Assembly: GCA_019925795.1 (NCBI GenBank)
Contig: CM034315.1
Coordinates: forward strand, 9,362,001 to 9,426,000
Length of the DNA stretch: 64,000 nt
Origin: Dendrobium chrysotoxum
Taxonomy: Eukaryota; Streptophyta; Magnoliopsida; Asparagales; Orchidaceae
Direction: 5' to 3'
Position numbers and translations under genes: made by a program. Under the pieces are notes generated by a model. It worked only from the letters and a program-made list of their open reading frames with translations. It was not told the origin of the DNA and searched no databases. Position 1 is the stretch's first letter, and every line of letters starts with the position of its first letter. Shown piece after piece: positions 1 through 12,133 of the stretch.

Positions 1-1356
1 TTCATGGGGAGGGAAAATCGAAACTGCATGGGAGATCAGCAGAAATTCCAACCAGCCACATGGAATCCGAATTTAGCATAGAGAACACCAAGCAACCAAA
101 TAATACAATAAGAAATGGGCCAAGCCCAATAAGGAAAAAAACAGCCCAAAGATTAAATACCCATTTAGCCACCAAGGAGCAAGGAAACAAAATCAACATG
201 AGTGAAAACCAAAGGAGAGAAAATACCTAAGAGCACCAAACCCAAGCATGATCATGATTTGATTTCCATCATAAAAAAAATATAGTCCAAAATTACATAG
301 CTTTCAAAATATAAGAAAATAAAATACATTATTCTCTATAAGCTAAGTCTCAAGATGAATACATTATTCCCTACAAGCAATGACAATTAACATGTAAGGA
401 AGATGATAATCCACCAACAGAACATATTTAAGGGAGTTGCAATGAATATGACTTGCTCACAACTGATGCCAATCAGCTTGTAGCTAATGTCGAATAGCTT
501 GCAAACAAATTAAGAGAATTCCCTACAAATACACAAAGTGTAACATACGATAAGTGCTAACGCTTGCTGGCAATGATAGAGGATTTGCCATACACACAAT
601 AAGCCTATAAGTGCTAATCAGCAATAGGCAGTGGATGTTACGGTACCCTTACAGTCAAGGAGCATGCAATGACAAGCAAATGTACCAGTCATCTACAAGT
701 TAAAGCAGATGATGTGGCAAACACAAATACCTACAGACCGTTATAAGAGACTCATCATACATATTAGATGTCATCCACAAGCAAAATGCCAATGAACTAT
801 AACAAATACAAGTTCTTACAGGTCGTTATAGGAAATTCATTGTACATACAATACACTATTTGTAAGAAGATACAAAAAAATTGTAGCGAATGCAATCATC
901 TACGAGCAATATCAAGAGATTTGTTAGTGCACAATAATATACTTGTAGAAAGCAACAAGTGGTGCACGACAGTCTACCTGTATAAACTAACGAGCAAATA
1001 ACCCTAGCGTGACACCATGCCACCGATTCGTAACATGCACACAAGCGGACATAAGGCATGTGCAATTTCTTAAGCTAAGTCCTGTGCACTCCTCAACAAT
1101 AACCCATTTGCATAAAGCAATAAATAACTCTTGACGTAGCGTCACACTACCAGATTTGCAACACTCATACAAACAGATAGAATGCATGTATAAGCTCGCA
1201 AATGGAATGCTGCGTACCTTCAAACGACAGTTGCCCGCATATAATCGAAATATTCCAAAAATACCCCTGCACATACACTACAATATGTATATACGCAAAC
1301 ACGAAAGTGCACATGCAAGCATAGTAACCTGTATACATGTAAGAATATATACTCGT
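1..1356. other. AT-rich intergenic DNA, no gene recognised
   Basis: No open frame here exceeds about 95 codons, and none shows a family motif, splice structure or compositional shift. I see no tRNA, no transposon termini and no clear tandem repeat. Treated as intergenic or anciently decayed repeat DNA. Confidence 0.5.
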
Positions 1357-1985
1357 ATGGGCCCCGACGAGCATAGTGTAGGCACGTATGTGACATCAGA
1401 GGATACTGCGCGGGTCAGTGAATGAAGTCAAGTTCGAACTCGATCATTCTATGTGGGTCAATAGGAGTCGATACGACTCGAACTATTAAATAAATATACG
1501 ATCACGACGTTGACAAAGATATTTGTTTTATACGTTCATATAAGGCCTTCAAAGCCTATAACAAAAAAAAAATCACCGTTAAAGGCATAAAGCCGGCAAC
1601 AAATCCGATCCTCTGTCAACATCTAGATAGAGTTGACAAGGTTCAATAGATAATTACAAAAATACCTCTTAAATACCCGCATGGGCTTTGGCGAGCATGT
1701 TATGAGTGTACATGTGATGTCTGAGGATACTGTGTGGTCAAGAAATGAACTTAAGTTCAAGTCCAATTCTCCTTCTTGATAGGGTGAGAGTTGATGATGT
1801 GAGCTAATGAACAAATATACGGTCGTGGCATCGGCTGAGATATTTGGTTTTATACGTTTATATTAGGCCTTCAAAGTTTATAAACAATGAAAATCTACTA
1901 GTAAAGGTATAAAGCCAACGACGAACTCGATCCTCTATCGGTAAGTTGATAGAGTCGACAAGGTTCAACGAACAAGTGTAATTCC
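1357..1985. repeat. Two-unit tandem duplication, period about 322-324 bp
   Basis: The first unit (about 1357-1670) and second unit (about 1681-1985) share the same ordered landmarks: ATGGGC near the start, GAGGATACTG, an AAATATACG segment, TTTTATACGTT, AGGCCTTCAAAG, GGCATAAAGCC or GGTATAAAGCC, and GACAAGGTTCAA near the end. The copies are diverged, so the duplication is old. No coding potential is visible. Confidence 0.75.
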
Positions 1986-2690
1986 CCATAAATATCTAGA
2001 TGATGGTCATGTTGAACGTATATCTCAACCGGAGGGGTCTTCAAATAGTTCAAAATACCCACAAAATTTAAAACCTCAAAAATATCGTAAATTAAAATAT
2101 TTAAAAAATCAAAATTAACCACCAAAACACTTAAAGCAAAATTCATCCACCCTCTACAATAGTTTGCCGAGGTGGACAAATTCATATTTCATTTCAGTTC
2201 ACAAAGAGCTAATGTCTAGTTGAGAATATCACTAGGATTCATTTTCAAATGTCTATTGCCAACGGGGATGTGTCACGTGTCCTCTAATCAGCGATTTTGC
2301 TGCCAAATGGCATCGCAGGTAAATAATTATGATTGGGACCCTCTAAACTGGTTGGTTTGTCGCCAAATGACACCATTAAATTACAGTTATAGCCAGAGCC
2401 TGTATGCTCCCTAATGATATCAAATTCTTGAGATATGAATCAATAGGATATGATTGATAAGGCACAAAACCCTCTGTTAGCTAAGGTGGATTCAAATTTA
2501 TTCCCTTAGGTAAATACTCACCCCAGGTTTACAAGGTACTCTTGGACGACGCAACTCATGGCTTCCAATAAGGATCCTTATGTCAGGTTGGGTCAACTAT
2601 CTCCTCTAACTAAGTAGATCAGGGACCACGATGGCCCGGGACGACGGAATCATGGGATCTTGATTGGGTCCATCATTCATTCCCCCACCA
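1986..2690. other. Unassigned intergenic sequence
   Basis: Mixed-composition DNA without recognisable coding or transposon termini. The small open frames near 2220-2414 have no motif and no supporting splice or promoter context. Confidence 0.4.
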
Positions 2691-2699
2691 TCCGCATTA

Positions 2700-3000
2700 A
2701 GCGAAAGATGGTGAAATTTTCAATTTTAAATATCAAACTCTCAAATATCAAACACCCAAATCCATGCTACTACTAAATACCAGATACATGTTGTGTATCT
2801 GATTGACAACTAACCTTAATCGAAAGTTCTGTCTCGCTAACAAGAAGGGTAATTAATTATAGGGGCTTGCACCTATAGTAAACCAGAACTCATATCATAA
2901 AGTCATCGCAAAATGAGGGCTAAATCTCTGGGTAGTGTCTTATCTATAAACCCAATTTGCCTTCTGAACATTTACCCTGGAACTTAATCAGTTAAAACTC
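2700..3000 (+). repeat. LTR-like relic related to the 36.2-kb end of the giant LTR
   Basis: A short block around 2816-2895 follows the same order as 36241-36325: TTAATCGA, then AATTAA, then a stem-loop with the loop GGCTTGC, then a C-rich AAACC/CAGA stretch. The stem here is TATAGG/CCTATA (2858-2877). This suggests a degraded relative of the long element at 28808-36762; its borders cannot be placed. Confidence 0.4.
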
Positions 3001-3060
3001 CCCTGAAGGCGGGGGAGGCCGAGGCGTGAATTTCAGAGCCCACATCTCTATACTTATCCA

Positions 3061-4910
3061 TCAAACATATCAATAAATGTATAACTTCCATAGCAAGTCA
3101 AAAATGAATGCGCGGCCGCTTAGGGATCATAGTTCTGCTAGACACTCATTGCATAAGGACAATTGTCATCTTTGGCGACATTCTACTTCACATCGACGAC
3201 ACCGACTTCAAAATCATCCAATTTATTTTCAAAGGCGCAGACCCACTCGCCATGAATCCAAATTGATTTTGAGAAACATTAGTATCACGCGCAACCTATG
3301 CTTTATAACTGTCTCCCATAGTTTTAAAGTATGACACATTAATTTAATTCCTCTATAATTCACACAATCTTGTGCATCACCTTTATTCTTAAAAATAGGG
3401 ATCAACAAACTCATTCTACACTCATCTGACATTTTTTTAGTCTCCAAAATTCGCACCATCAAACCTCTCAATAAATGTATAGCTTTCATAGTAGACTTAC
3501 CCAACATGAATCCAAATTGATTTTGAGAAACATTAGTATCACACCGCAACCTATGTTCTATAACTGTCTCTCATAATTTTAAAGCATGACACATTAACTT
3601 AATTCCTCTATAATTCACATAATCTTGTGTATCACTTTTATTCTTAAGAATACGAATCAACACACTCATTCTACACTCATCTGACATCTTTTTTATCTTC
3701 AAAATAATATTAAAAAGTTTAGTAAGCCAATAAATTTCTTCATCTCCTAAGCATTTCCATACTTCTATTAGAATATCATTAGGCCCAATAGCTTTTCCAC
3801 ACTTCATTTTCTTTAAAGCCTCCCTAACTTGGGTTTTATTAATACGCTGATAAAAAAAAATTTATTTTCATTTAGGGTGCTAAGATCACTAAAGTCAATC
3901 ATATTCTCATAATTTTCATTAAAGTATAAAAATATCTCATCCACCTTTTGTTGAATATCATCTTCTAATAAAAACACTTTTTGATCTTCATTCTTAATAC
4001 ACTTCATTTGAACTAAATCCTTACTACTATTCTCTCTTTGTTTCGCTAACTTATACATATATCTTTCACTCTTCTTAGTATCTGATCTATTATATAAATC
4101 ATTAAAAGTTAAAATCTTTGTATAACATATTGCTTTTCTAGTCTCCTTACAAGCCTCTTTATATATTTCCCAATTATCAGCATTTTTACATCTAACCAAT
4201 TTTTATAACAAATATTCTTATTTTTTATCTTTTCTTGCACATTTTGATTTCACTACCAACTATTTTTACTATCAGGTGCTTTTCCTTTTGATACTCCAAG
4301 CACATCTTTTACAACATTCTTAATATTACTAGCTACTTTTTCACACATAACATTAGCTTTTTCATGCACAGGCAAAATCTTTAGATCTAGTATCTTACTC
4401 TTAAAAATATTTTTGTTAATATTATTTAAATGCCCCCATCTAATCCTTAATAACGTTTTATTTTATTTTATTTTTTATTTTCTGTCACTTCATCTTAAAG
4501 TACAAAACTAATCAGCGATATTGGGTATATAAACTTTCACTTGAAATAATTTTATAATATTTGCAATCTAAACGATCTATTTTTCTTATAAGAAAATAAT
4601 CAATCTGAGTTTTACTATATCCATTTTTATAAGTGATGAGATTCTCAGATATTAGCAATTACAAAATCATAAACTAAAGAAAAATCTAATATGGTCTTAC
4701 CACCTTCATTAGTGACTATAAACTCATAGCTATCATGAATGCTTTTAAAATCATCAACCTCTCTACCAACATGTCAATTTAAATCTCCTCCTATAAATTT
4801 TTTTTTCAAGAGGTATCTTTTGTATTAATTTTTCGAAGTCATTCCAAAATTTTAATTTTGAAACAAACCCGTCATCAGCTAGGAACTAATTTGATTTGTA
4901 AACTTGATAT
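3061..4910 (-). pseudogene. Degenerate non-LTR retrotransposon (LINE, RTE-like) ORF2
   Basis: On the minus strand the fragments run in LINE order. Endonuclease-like remnants lie at about 4500-4900. The linker follows at 3813-4440 (for example a RIRWGHLN-like segment and a YK.A.KETRKAI-like helix). The reverse-transcriptase N-terminus is at 3229-3807, with the hallmarks KAIGPNDILIEVWKCLG, KNKGDAQDCVNYRGIKLM, HTLKLWE and NQFGFMLGKST. Frames are broken by stops and shifts, and the YADD catalytic region and C-terminus are absent here. The NYRGIKLM/KLWE block is characteristic of plant LINEs; assignment to the RTE clade is an inference from that block and from related 3' remnants at 45.4 and 46.5 kb. 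Not functional. Confidence 0.85.
3250..3760 (-). repeat. 255-bp tandem duplication inside the LINE RT region
   Basis: The block starting AATTCCTCTATAATTCACA occurs at 3346 and again at 3601, exactly 255 bp apart, and similarity continues through both units. At the protein level the NYRGIKLM-to-FGFM segment is therefore present twice. A third partial copy near 3061-3110 is separated from the first by about 140 bp of unrelated sequence (3111-3250). Confidence 0.8.
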
Positions 4911-4918
4911 ATCTTCAA

Positions 4919-5155
4919 CAGGGACGGAGCCAGAAATTTTTATCAATGGGGACACAAATTGATGAATTTTAAAATACTATTAATCTTTTTCGGATGATTT
5001 TTTTTAACATTCTATTTAATGGAGCATAGTGAAATTAATTTTTATTTTCAATAAATTTTTATATTATATTTGTTGTCTTCTTAAAAATATATAATTATCT
5101 TATTTCATTTTAAATATTTAGGTGTTAGTTTTATTTAAAAAAAATTATAACATAC

Positions 5156-5233
<78 letters not shown>

Positions 5234-5492
5234 GATTTATTTATAATTTAGGAATAAGCAATCTATAATGGTAAAATATGATTCCGTGGCCCACTAGTTG
5301 AGCACCTAATTTAAAACCCAATTGTGCAGGTTAGAATCCTGCATTTGTTCTACAATAAAAAATATTTTATTTATAAATTTTAAAGCAATTGTGGGCTTTA
5401 TGGGTAAGTGGGGAGCCCGTGAAAATCAGAGTGTACTTTATGAGTCAGTGGAGGCCCGTTCCCCCAGGGCCCCCACTGTAGATCCACCGCTG
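4919..5492. mobile_element. Non-autonomous hAT-type transposon (574 bp)
   Basis: The left end begins CAGGGACGGAGCCAG and the right end is GTAGATCCACCGCTG, whose reverse complement is CAGCGGTGGATCTAC, giving imperfect terminal inverted repeats. The flanks ATCTTCAA (4911-4918) and ATCTTCGA (5493-5500) form a 7/8-matching 8-bp target duplication, the size made by hAT transposases. The interior has a long (AT)n tract and no transposase frame. It sits at the edge of the LINE remnant, so it probably inserted into it. Confidence 0.75.
5162..5231. repeat. (AT)n microsatellite
   Basis: About 70 bp of uninterrupted TA dinucleotide inside the hAT-type element. Confidence 0.97.
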
Positions 5493-5500
5493 ATCTTCGA

Positions 5501-6392
5501 CTAGCAACGAACTTGAACAAGTTTATTTTATAGAAATATCAAAGCTTCTTGTTTTAGATTTTTTTTTCGCTCTATTTTTTTGCTCTCTTCTTGTTTAGTA
5601 TTTTTGGTATAATTTTGTGTAATTCACGAATAATTCTAGATTGAATAATACCTACCCAATCCAACACCTTTAATAGATGCATTATGTATAATTGAATAAT
5701 TCACCATCATATAAAAGAAGTTACAATTTTGATTGTAAAGTAGGATGTTTGAAGATATATACCAATTTGAGTGAACCTTCTTGTTGGTGTGAAAATTATA
5801 TTAGAATGTATTTGAGAACCACTTGATTTATTTTGAGATCAGTGCTACATAGGAAGAGTTTTTATTATGCTAATTTTAAAATAAATCTGTTCTTCAAGTT
5901 CTGTTTGGCTTGATGGCATTGAAAGAGAGGAATTGACAAGAAAGTGGAAGTAGAAATTGTAAACAAATTGAGTTGATAAATTTAAATCTCTATGAATTAC
6001 ACTTTAATGAAACACCAAATGTGAAATTGTGAGTAAAATGAAACTTTGCATTTCCCCTAATTGCTTCAATCCAAACATACACTAAATGATAATTGCCCAA
6101 AAGATGGGTGATTTCCATTGAGACTGCTATGGGTCTCATCAATTTCCTGCTCTAGTCACGTTGGCGAATAGCCTTTGTTTAGTTGGGAGATTCCATGCAG
6201 TCTTTGAAACATTACCCTTTTGTCTCCTCTATAATTGTTTTATGAAGCTTTCTTGCTATTATAAAACAATAATAATAAGAGGTAGCTCCACTTAAAAAAT
6301 TTTGGCCTGAGATGTCATGTCCGATGCCATCCATGAGCGTTCTGGCTCTTATTTTAGTTGTGAATTTGTTTTGATAGTCTAGCATTGTTGTT
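5501..6392. other. AT-rich intergenic DNA
   Basis: No gene, tandem repeat or transposon terminus recognised. It ends at the 8-bp target duplication of the next hAT element. Confidence 0.45.
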
Positions 6393-6400
6393 GTGGATAT

Positions 6401-7062
6401 TAGGGGTAACGGCGGTTGGGTTCGGGTCGAATCCGAGTTGACCTGAGTCTAAACTGGTCAACCTGAATTCGACCCGTTTTTGCAAACGGGTCAGATATTT
6501 CAATTCGAACCTGACCCGCATAGGTTACCGGGTTGATCCGACACGACCCACGGACCCGTTTGATTAAAAAAAATGGGCGATGTGGTGCGGTGCCGGTGCG
6601 ACATCAGCCTGCGGGTGCGTGTCGTGCGTCCATGAGGCACGGCGGGCAAGGCCGGCCGGCGGCAGCGATGTCCAATGGAGTCCATCAGACTAGATGGCGA
6701 ACAGAGTGACGATATCGTGATCGGACGGCGAACAGAGCGACGGTATTGTGACTGGACGGAGAACGGAGCGACAGTCTCGTCTTGAGACTGACGGCTGATG
6801 CAGTGATGGGTGCCGCTTGACACGACAGACCACAGAGGCGCAGACGGTGACGTGACATGCCGATAGACGCGTGACTGCCGGAAATTGAATTTCACGGGTC
6901 AAATCGGGTTTCTGGGTCAACCCAAACTTGACCCGATTTGCAAACGGGTCGAAAACTCAAACCCGAGCCCGACCCCTTTGGAAAACGAGGTGACCCGAAC
7001 CCTGAATTTTTCGGGTTGGGTCCGAGTCAAGTTTCAAGTCGTGTCAGATTTTGACACCCCTA
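6401..7062. mobile_element. Non-autonomous hAT element, copy 1 (662 bp)
   Basis: A perfect 8-bp duplication, GTGGATAT, flanks the element (6393-6400 and 7063-7070). The right end is TTGACACCCCTA and the left end TAGGGGTAAC, a degraded form of TAGGGGTGTCAA. About 150 bp at each end is packed with repeats of CGGGTC/GACCCG and AACCCG motifs. The core (about 6570-6885) is GC-rich and holds a short tandem repeat of roughly 33 bp built on GGCGAACAGAG.GACG. No transposase. The small open frames on both strands are by-products of the composition. Sister copy at 17918-18580. Confidence 0.9.
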
Positions 7063-7144
7063 GTGGATATCAGCATAAAGTTTTTTACTTGCGTTAATTT
7101 TGATGTATGCTGAATTCTCAACTTCTTGAAACTTTGACTTACAG

Positions 7145-7253
7145 GCGAAGGAGCTATGCTATCAAATTTGTTGAATGAAGCTATTGATTTCTACAGAAAT
7201 GCTCAAGAGGAGATCGATACTGTAGCCCTGCTCCAAGTAGATGAGCAATTATT
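7145..7253 (+). pseudogene. Orphan exon-like sequence, gene unidentified
   Basis: A pyrimidine-rich stretch ending TTACAG precedes a 109-nt open segment that is followed by GTAGGT, a plausible donor. Read in the frame GAA GGA GCT, it encodes about 36 residues, including EGAMLSNLLNEAIDFYRNAQ, an amphipathic acidic helix that looks coding. I do not recognise the family. No upstream or downstream exons are evident, and a hAT element sits 75 bp upstream in what would be the intron. It could be a captured or stranded exon, or chance. Confidence 0.35.
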
Positions 7254-7764
7254 GTAGGTTTTCTAACTCGCTTTTTGGACCACCTCAACAAAAGAATTCT
7301 GAAGATAGAAGTACACTTACAATTTCTTTCCTATAGTTGAACTGCCACCAGTAAACATTTATTATACTAAAGAGGATGTTGATATTTACTCTATAAAAAT
7401 GATTAAAATGATCTCTTGATTCTTTATGAAGGATCAAAATGATCCTCAACTATATTAATGAACCATTTTGATTCCTCAAGTCTTAAAAAAAAATTAAAAT
7501 AGTCCCATAATGAAATTATATTTTGGTTCTATTTAAAGAGTTCAGAGATGAAAATGATCCTTTAATGTAATTCAGAATTATTTGATCATCATAATGATTC
7601 AAGAGATTGTTTTGATCCCTTTTTTTTATATTTACACATTTAGTTAGTCTTCCAGAAATTATAGTTGAGATTGTTACTTGTATTGGTGTATGATTCTCTC
7701 TCTCTCTCTCCCTTATTCATTCATTCATACATATCAACATATTTGTTTCTCTTCCTGCCCTTTA

Positions 7765-7882
7765 GCCTTCGTTTGGGACGGCTTTCTTACTGCTTCTTAA
7801 AGCAGCTTTTTAGACCCAAATTAAAATTTTTGTACTAAAAAGTTACTTTAAGAAGCAGTAAGAAAGCCATCCCAAACAAAGC
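7765..7882. mobile_element. Tourist-like foldback MITE, copy 1
   Basis: Nearly full-length inverted repeat. The left arm reads CTTCGTTTGGGACGGCTTTC and the right arm GAAAGCCATCCCAAACAAAG, with AAGCAGCTTTTTAG mirrored internally. One of about sixteen related copies in this window. Confidence 0.85.
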
Positions 7883-9160
7883 TACTGAATTCATTTTGTC
7901 AAAAAAGTCAACATGTGAAATATTTTTCAATATTGCATGGCATTTATATTAGTTTAAACTATCTATTGGCATTTTTAATGCTATCTTCTAAGTGTATGAT
8001 TGTATTTTTTAACATCGTAATGTGGTTGTTGGAAGTGTTTGGAACTTAAAAAAAACGTAGGATTCATCAATACTAACCATATAGATAAGTTGTTGGTAGA
8101 GTTATTGGAACTTTAAATTATGTTTAAATTTAAGACCGATTAGTTAATTGCATGAAGAAGATTGGATTAAAAAAAAGTGCTTATGAAGACTTTTGTATGA
8201 GCAGATATTTGAATTTTTTTTTAAAGGAGCAATGTTTCCAATAATATTAAATTCAGCATGTTTTCAAAAAAATATTGTTATCTTATGTTGCATGTTGTAG
8301 GTATAAGAGATGAACAATATATGAAGATATAGTGAGAAAATATGATATTTTGATGATGTTGTATTGTTAAAATGTGTTGATGTACAACTGGTTTTTTATA
8401 GCTACAACAAATTAGTAAATCTTGTTGTAAAAAGTAATTTTATATCGTATAATTTTTTGAGAAGCAGTAAGAAAGTAGCATAAAAGCAGTAACTAAATAA
8501 AAATTATGATTGTGATAAAAAAAAAAAACAAATTAGTGAAGAAGTTATCCCTATAAGTTTTTTATTTTTAAGAATTATGAAAATAACTATTCCTAAGCTA
8601 CCACAATAATTTTAAAATATTAGAAATAGGCAGATACATCATTATGTCAAATAATTATGATGATATTTATATTGCCAAAAACACCCTTTTAAATTATCAA
8701 CTATTGTGATGATCATATCCATCCATTATGTATAATGCCGGTCACATCCTTCTTAAGTTTGGTGACACATTGCTTTCAAGTATGATTATATAAACAAGTG
8801 GGAAACTTTGGAACAATGCTCATCTCAAGCACATATTAGTTAAAATTTCAACTTTATTAGGAAAAGTTACATCAATAACCTAAAAAAAACCCTATTTTCC
8901 ATCACAATCTTACCACCATATTAGCCCTTGATCCATTATTAAATAAATCTTCGATTAAATTATTAATGATGCAATTGAAATGTTTTACAACTTTATCGAA
9001 AATTTTGATACCCAATTTGTAATTTTTCTTTAAAAATATATTTTTTTAGAGGAAGGGTTAATCAAACCCTAATAATAGTAATCAAATATTTCTACAATGC
9101 ACATTAAAAATAAATAAATAAAAGACCCCATCATAAAATTACTTTATTATATCAAATTAT
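7883..9160. other. AT-rich intergenic DNA
   Basis: No gene seen. A fragment GAGAAGCAGTAAGAAAG near 8458-8475 resembles an arm of the neighbouring MITE family but lacks a partner arm. Confidence 0.45.
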
Positions 9161-9271
9161 GGCTTCATTTGGGACCGTTTTTTTACTGCTTTTTAAAGTA
9201 GCTACCTAATAAAAATTTTGTACTAGAAAGCCGCTTTAGAAAGCAATAAGAAAGCTACCCCAAACGGTGCC
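9161..9271. mobile_element. Tourist-like foldback MITE, copy 2
   Basis: Starts GGCTTCATTTGGGACC and ends CCCCAAACGGTGCC, with TAT on both sides as a 3-bp flank. The internal arms TACTGCTTTTTAAAGTAGC and GCCGCTTTAGAAAGCAATAA pair. Confidence 0.82.
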
Positions 9272-10582
9272 TATATCTTTTCAAAAAAACCTAAAGTGAT
9301 TTTTTTTTCTATTTTTATAAGTTTCAACTTTCAACTTTTTAAGTAATCCATTATTGATAATAAATTCCCTTCAACCAATTTATGAACTTTATGTTGGAGT
9401 TTATGGGACCCACTAACACCACCCTTGCTAAGTGTAGGGACCATAAAGATGGGTGGAATTAAGCCCTAACTAACAATAATGGGACCACCATATGTCATAG
9501 AGAAGTTTCCTTAGCTTAAAAAAATAGGGAAAAAAAATTAAATAAAAAAGTTTCCTTAGCTTGTCTTTTGCTCCTTAGTTTGTGATTCCTCTCTCCTCAT
9601 TTCTTTTCTTGATATAAATTAATAAATTATCATATCCTCTTCTATATATGGAATCATATTATTAATTGTGCAAAAGAGGAAAATGTTGATGCATTTGGTC
9701 CTCACATAGCATGAGCAAATAATTGGAAAAGTAGGGGGGAAATTAAAGAAAAGCCAATTTTGTTTAAGAACAAAAAAGAAGAACAAGGAACAAAAGTTAC
9801 AAGAAAAGAACAGTGGATAGTGACTTCATATAATTGGAAGGTTGATTCTCTTATGTTAAAATTGCATATATTAAATTATATTGCTTAGTATTATTGTGCA
9901 ATTTAAATGGATTATTAGGGTAATTATAAAAAATTTTAAAAAAATTCAGAGTAATAGAAAATACTCTTAAAATATTTTAGGGAATCACAATATAATTTTT
10001 ATGACATTTATGATTATAGAAGAGAAGAAATTACCAATAAGAGTAAATCAATCATATTTTATAAACCATTTCAAAATGTTTGCAAATAAAACTTTTCTAA
10101 GAGAATTAGGCATTTGATGTGGAATACAATTTTATTTTAAATTTAATTAGTTTTTTTAATTTTTTAGTGATTTATATATTTATCCAATTTCATAATTGAA
10201 ATTTTCACCATTATTTAAATTTAAAAATCGCCCTTTGGAAATTTTAGTTATATCTTATTATATATTCAAAATATTTTAATGAAAAAAATTAAAATTATTA
10301 TTCAAACCTTCAAAAACTATTTCATTCATATTAATATAACAAATATTTATTGATGTGCTTAAGACAATAAAATTAAATGAGCATTATGGGGAGAATGATG
10401 GCATAGCATCTCCTTGAAAATTTGAATGGCATTGAGATAGCTTCTTCTTCAAGATTTGAAACATTCATAATGTTGCTTTTGCTTGAAGATTTTGAGTGGG
10501 CATATAGCAAATTCTATGTGAAGACTCTTAATTTAAGAAAATGAATGATGAGCACAAAAAAAAAATTAATTCATGCAACTAA
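9272..10582. other. AT-rich intergenic DNA
   Basis: No coding or structured feature supported; base composition is strongly AT. Confidence 0.45.
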
Positions 10583-10712
10583 GACTTCATTTGAGATGAC
10601 TTTTTTATTGTTTTCTAAAGCAGTTTTTTAATACAAAAATTTTTTTGAACAAAAAATTTTTATATTAAAAGCCGCTTTAGAAAGTAGTAAGAAAGTTGTC
10701 TCAAACGAAACC
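10583..10712. mobile_element. Tourist-like foldback MITE, copy 3
   Basis: GACTTCATTTGAGATGAC at the left pairs with GTTGTCTCAAACGAAACC at the right. The 3-bp flank TAA is present on both sides. Confidence 0.82.
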
Positions 10713-10737
10713 TAAGAATAATCAGGTGGATATCTTT

Positions 10738-10825
10738 TGATCACTATTTTTTCGCTGCTTTCAAAAAAATTTTGTGCTAGAAAGATGCTGTAGAAAGCAA
10801 TATGAAAAATGTCCCAAACGAAGCC
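10738..10825. mobile_element. Tourist-like MITE, copy 4 (left end degraded)
   Basis: The right end GTCCCAAACGAAGCC followed by TTA is typical of the family. The left arm is eroded to a TTTTTTCGCTGCTTTC-like remnant. It lies about 25 bp from copy 3, so two insertions lie side by side. Confidence 0.7.
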
Positions 10826-12019
10826 TTAATTAATCATAACTCTTTCTGTAATGTAATGTATTTTATTTTTTTCTATAACTTTGAAAAATTTTAATGATAT
10901 GAATTCTATAAATAGTCATCAAATTCTATGTTAAATAAGATCACTCTTTTTTTTCTTCAAATAATAATCATTCAATTACTTTACAATCAATATTCTATTC
11001 ACAATTCTTTGAAGGCTATAGCATCAATTGATCATAATAAGTGATATATTATGAACTCTACCTGAGCTTAAATTATTTACTCATGAAAATGGAGCTAATT
11101 ACATAAAATCCATAAGAGAAGAAGGGCAAATTTGTGGATTTACTAATTGGCCACTCTGAAAAAATTCACATGGTTTTTGTAATAATTAACCACTTAAAAA
11201 AACTTTTATTAACATTAGCTGAATCTATAGGGACCTATATGCAAAAATGGAATCAATGAGAGAATTCTTTGAACTTCTCATCTTTGTCCATTGTCCAATT
11301 TATATATATTGATGATGATTAGCCCTCACAGTGCAGGGTGGGGGAAGAAAATGGGATAATTACCATTTACCTCCCCCAAAATTTAACTAATTATAAAAAA
11401 ACACCTCTGAAGATTTGGCAAAACACAAAAGATGTTTTATGGTAACTTTTTCATCCAACTTTTATCAAATAAAAAAAGCAAGTTAGTTATTTAGCATTTA
11501 AAATTATTTTTCTCAGAGTTTTGAATTATTAAAAATAGAAATTTAGTTATTTTTATAAAAAATATTTAATTTCTTAAAATAATGATAAAAAATATTTAAT
11601 TTCCTTAAGTTTCTTTGGTGAAATGTATTATGATTTTTAATTTAACTTAATTTAAATGATATCATTATTTATTTAAAAATTAGTATTTACATGCACTACT
11701 CTGTATTTTGGAAAAAATATATATAGAAAAAAGTTAGGGTTTAATATGATATTTTGATATATTTTAGGGGGTTATATGATAGTTAAACCTCATAAATGCA
11801 CTGATAATTCCAAAGAATATTTATCTATTCAACTGATAAAAAAAATTTCTTCTATTGTAGTACTGATTAGGTTAAGCTTACAGTAGCATTTCTTCTATAT
11901 GAAACTGATACCATTATTATGATAAGACATCTATTTAGATTAAAATATTAGAAATATTTTTCTATTTTATAAAATTGATTTTAGAATAATTATTTTTCTA
12001 AAATCAAAACAGAAATTAA
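10826..12019. other. AT-rich intergenic DNA
   Basis: Nothing beyond AT-rich sequence and short homopolymer runs is seen. Confidence 0.45.
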
Positions 12020-12133
12020 GGATTCATTTGGGACGGTTTTTTTACTACTTCTTAAAATAGCTTTTTAAAAATTAAAATTTTTGACTAAAAAGTTGCTTTA
12101 AGAAGCGGTAAGAAAGCCGTCCCAAACAAAACG
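12020..12133. mobile_element. Tourist-like foldback MITE, copy 5
   Basis: GGATTCATTTGGGACGG at the left mirrors CCGTCCCAAACAAAACG at the right, with arms ACTACTTCTTAAAATAGC and GTTGCTTTAAGAAGCGGTAA. Confidence 0.82.

Noticed and set aside
2..199. 65-codon hydrophobic minus-strand frame at the window edge
   Set aside because: Phe/Leu/Ile-rich translations arise readily from AT-rich antisense DNA; no family match.
5288..5340. tRNA-like A and B boxes (TGGCCCACTAGTTGAGCACC ... GGTTAGAATCC)
   Set aside because: The B box deviates from GGTTCGANTCC, no cloverleaf folds and it lies inside a hAT element; not called as a tRNA or SINE.
6500..6920. Open frames of 131 and 76 codons inside hAT copy 1
   Set aside because: No motif, and they follow the GC-rich repeats of the element rather than any splice or promoter structure.
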